Assembly (NCBI GenBank): GCA_937915075.1
Contig: CALDMA010000052.1
Coordinates: 1-5,258 of the forward strand
DNA from: an uncultured Oscillospiraceae bacterium
GTDB lineage: Bacteria > Bacillota > Clostridia > Oscillospirales > Oscillospiraceae
DNA length: 5,258 nt
Reading direction: 5' to 3'
Positions within the stretch are counted from its first letter, which is position 1. The number at the start of each line of letters is the position of its first letter. The translations under genes were made by a program, and so were the position numbers. The notes beneath the pieces were generated by a model. That model had not been told where the DNA came from and did not search any database. It was given only the letters and a program-made list of their open reading frames with translations. This document shows, in pieces, positions 5,128 to 5,258 of the stretch.

Positions 5128-5136
5128 AGGGAGGTC
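5121..5136. other. Probable right attachment junction (attR) between element and SASP gene
   Basis: Up to about 5127 the sequence is AT-balanced and element-like, with a stop codon (TAA, 5107-5109) in the SASP frame. From GAG at 5131 every codon fits a SASP and nearly all third positions are G or C. The crossover must lie within a few bases of 5128-5133. The core dinucleotide cannot be named without the left end, which is outside the window. Confidence 0.5.
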
Positions 5137-5253
5137 GGCGTTAACCTCAAGCAGGGCTACAACGGCGACCTGACCTCCCGCGAGGCCGGTTCCGTCGGCG
5201 GCCAGATGGTCAAGAAGATGATCGAGTCCTACGAGCAGGGCCTGCAGGACTGA
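5131..5253 (+). pseudogene. Small acid-soluble spore protein, alpha/beta type, 3' fragment interrupted by the element
   Basis: Forty codons, EVGVNLKQGYNGDLTSREAG and then SVGGQMVKKMIESYEQGLQD, end at TGA 5251-5253. The LTSREAGSVGGxMVKKMIE stretch is the hallmark of alpha/beta-type SASPs, which coat DNA in the spore core and protect it from damage. The intact family is about 60-90 residues, so roughly the first third to half is missing. The junction falls in the segment just before the conserved EVGV, which in the family is the region recognised by the germination protease. No start codon or ribosome site exists on this side. Codon usage (nearly all G/C third positions) contrasts with the element and marks chromosomal flank. 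The 5' part should lie beyond the left end of the element. Spore formers usually carry several SASP genes, so loss of one may be tolerated. Confidence 0.75.
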
Positions 5254-5258
5254 CCTCG

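Noticed and set aside
1..5258. CRISPR array or rRNA/tRNA genes.
   Set aside because: No regularly spaced repeats and no tRNA or rRNA signatures were seen on either strand.

Overview
The window looks like the right-hand end of an integrative/conjugative or mobilizable element of the Tn4451/Tn1549 type, inserted into the chromosome of a GC-rich, spore-forming member of the Clostridia. Three observations support this. A large serine recombinase gene preceded by a TnpW-like small gene lies next to the junction. A signal-peptide-bearing protein resembling DUF3852 proteins of Gram-positive conjugation modules starts at the left edge. From about position 5131 the composition changes abruptly to GC-rich, GC3-rich sequence encoding the C-terminal 40 residues of an alpha/beta-type small acid-soluble spore protein (SASP). 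The host assignment (spore-forming, probably Oscillospirales-like) is inference.

Left part, minus strand (1-2460). A two-gene operon runs leftward: a 359-residue protein with two apparent winged-helix segments (1013-2092, replication or regulatory type) and, with an ATGA stop/start overlap, a 201-residue ArpU/sigma-region-4-like protein (411-1016). Two intrinsic terminators in tandem (281-307 and 227-272) follow, and then the start of the DUF3852-like gene (197 to beyond the left edge). The gap leaves no room for a promoter between the second terminator and that gene, so its expression probably depends on read-through or antitermination. Upstream of the winged-helix gene is a leader of about 320 nt that contains a large, apparently structured RNA closed by a perfect 10-bp long-range stem (2135-2144 with 2319-2328).

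Centre (2411-3070). Two near-identical 40-bp boxes (33 of 40 positions) face away from each other, at 2411-2450 on the minus strand and 3021-3060 on the plus strand. Each has promoter-like hexamers at the same spacing. They head the leftward replication/transfer side and the rightward recombination side, which suggests co-regulated divergent transcription. Between them lie a strong minus-strand terminator (2461-2501), a possible decayed minus-strand coding tail, and an unrecognised 92-residue plus-strand gene (2670-2948) with its own terminator.

Right part, plus strand (3093-5258). A TnpW-like gene is followed by a large serine recombinase whose frame is broken near 3936 by an apparent small deletion. 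The catalytic half (3331-3957) and the recombinase/zinc-ribbon/DUF4368 half (3945-4985) are therefore in different frames and the element may be immobile. About 145 bp of noncoding terminal sequence with short repeats leads to the junction with the SASP gene at about 5128-5133. The most interesting items are the structured leader RNA, the paired divergent promoter boxes, the terminator barrier before the transfer gene, and the insertion in a sporulation gene.
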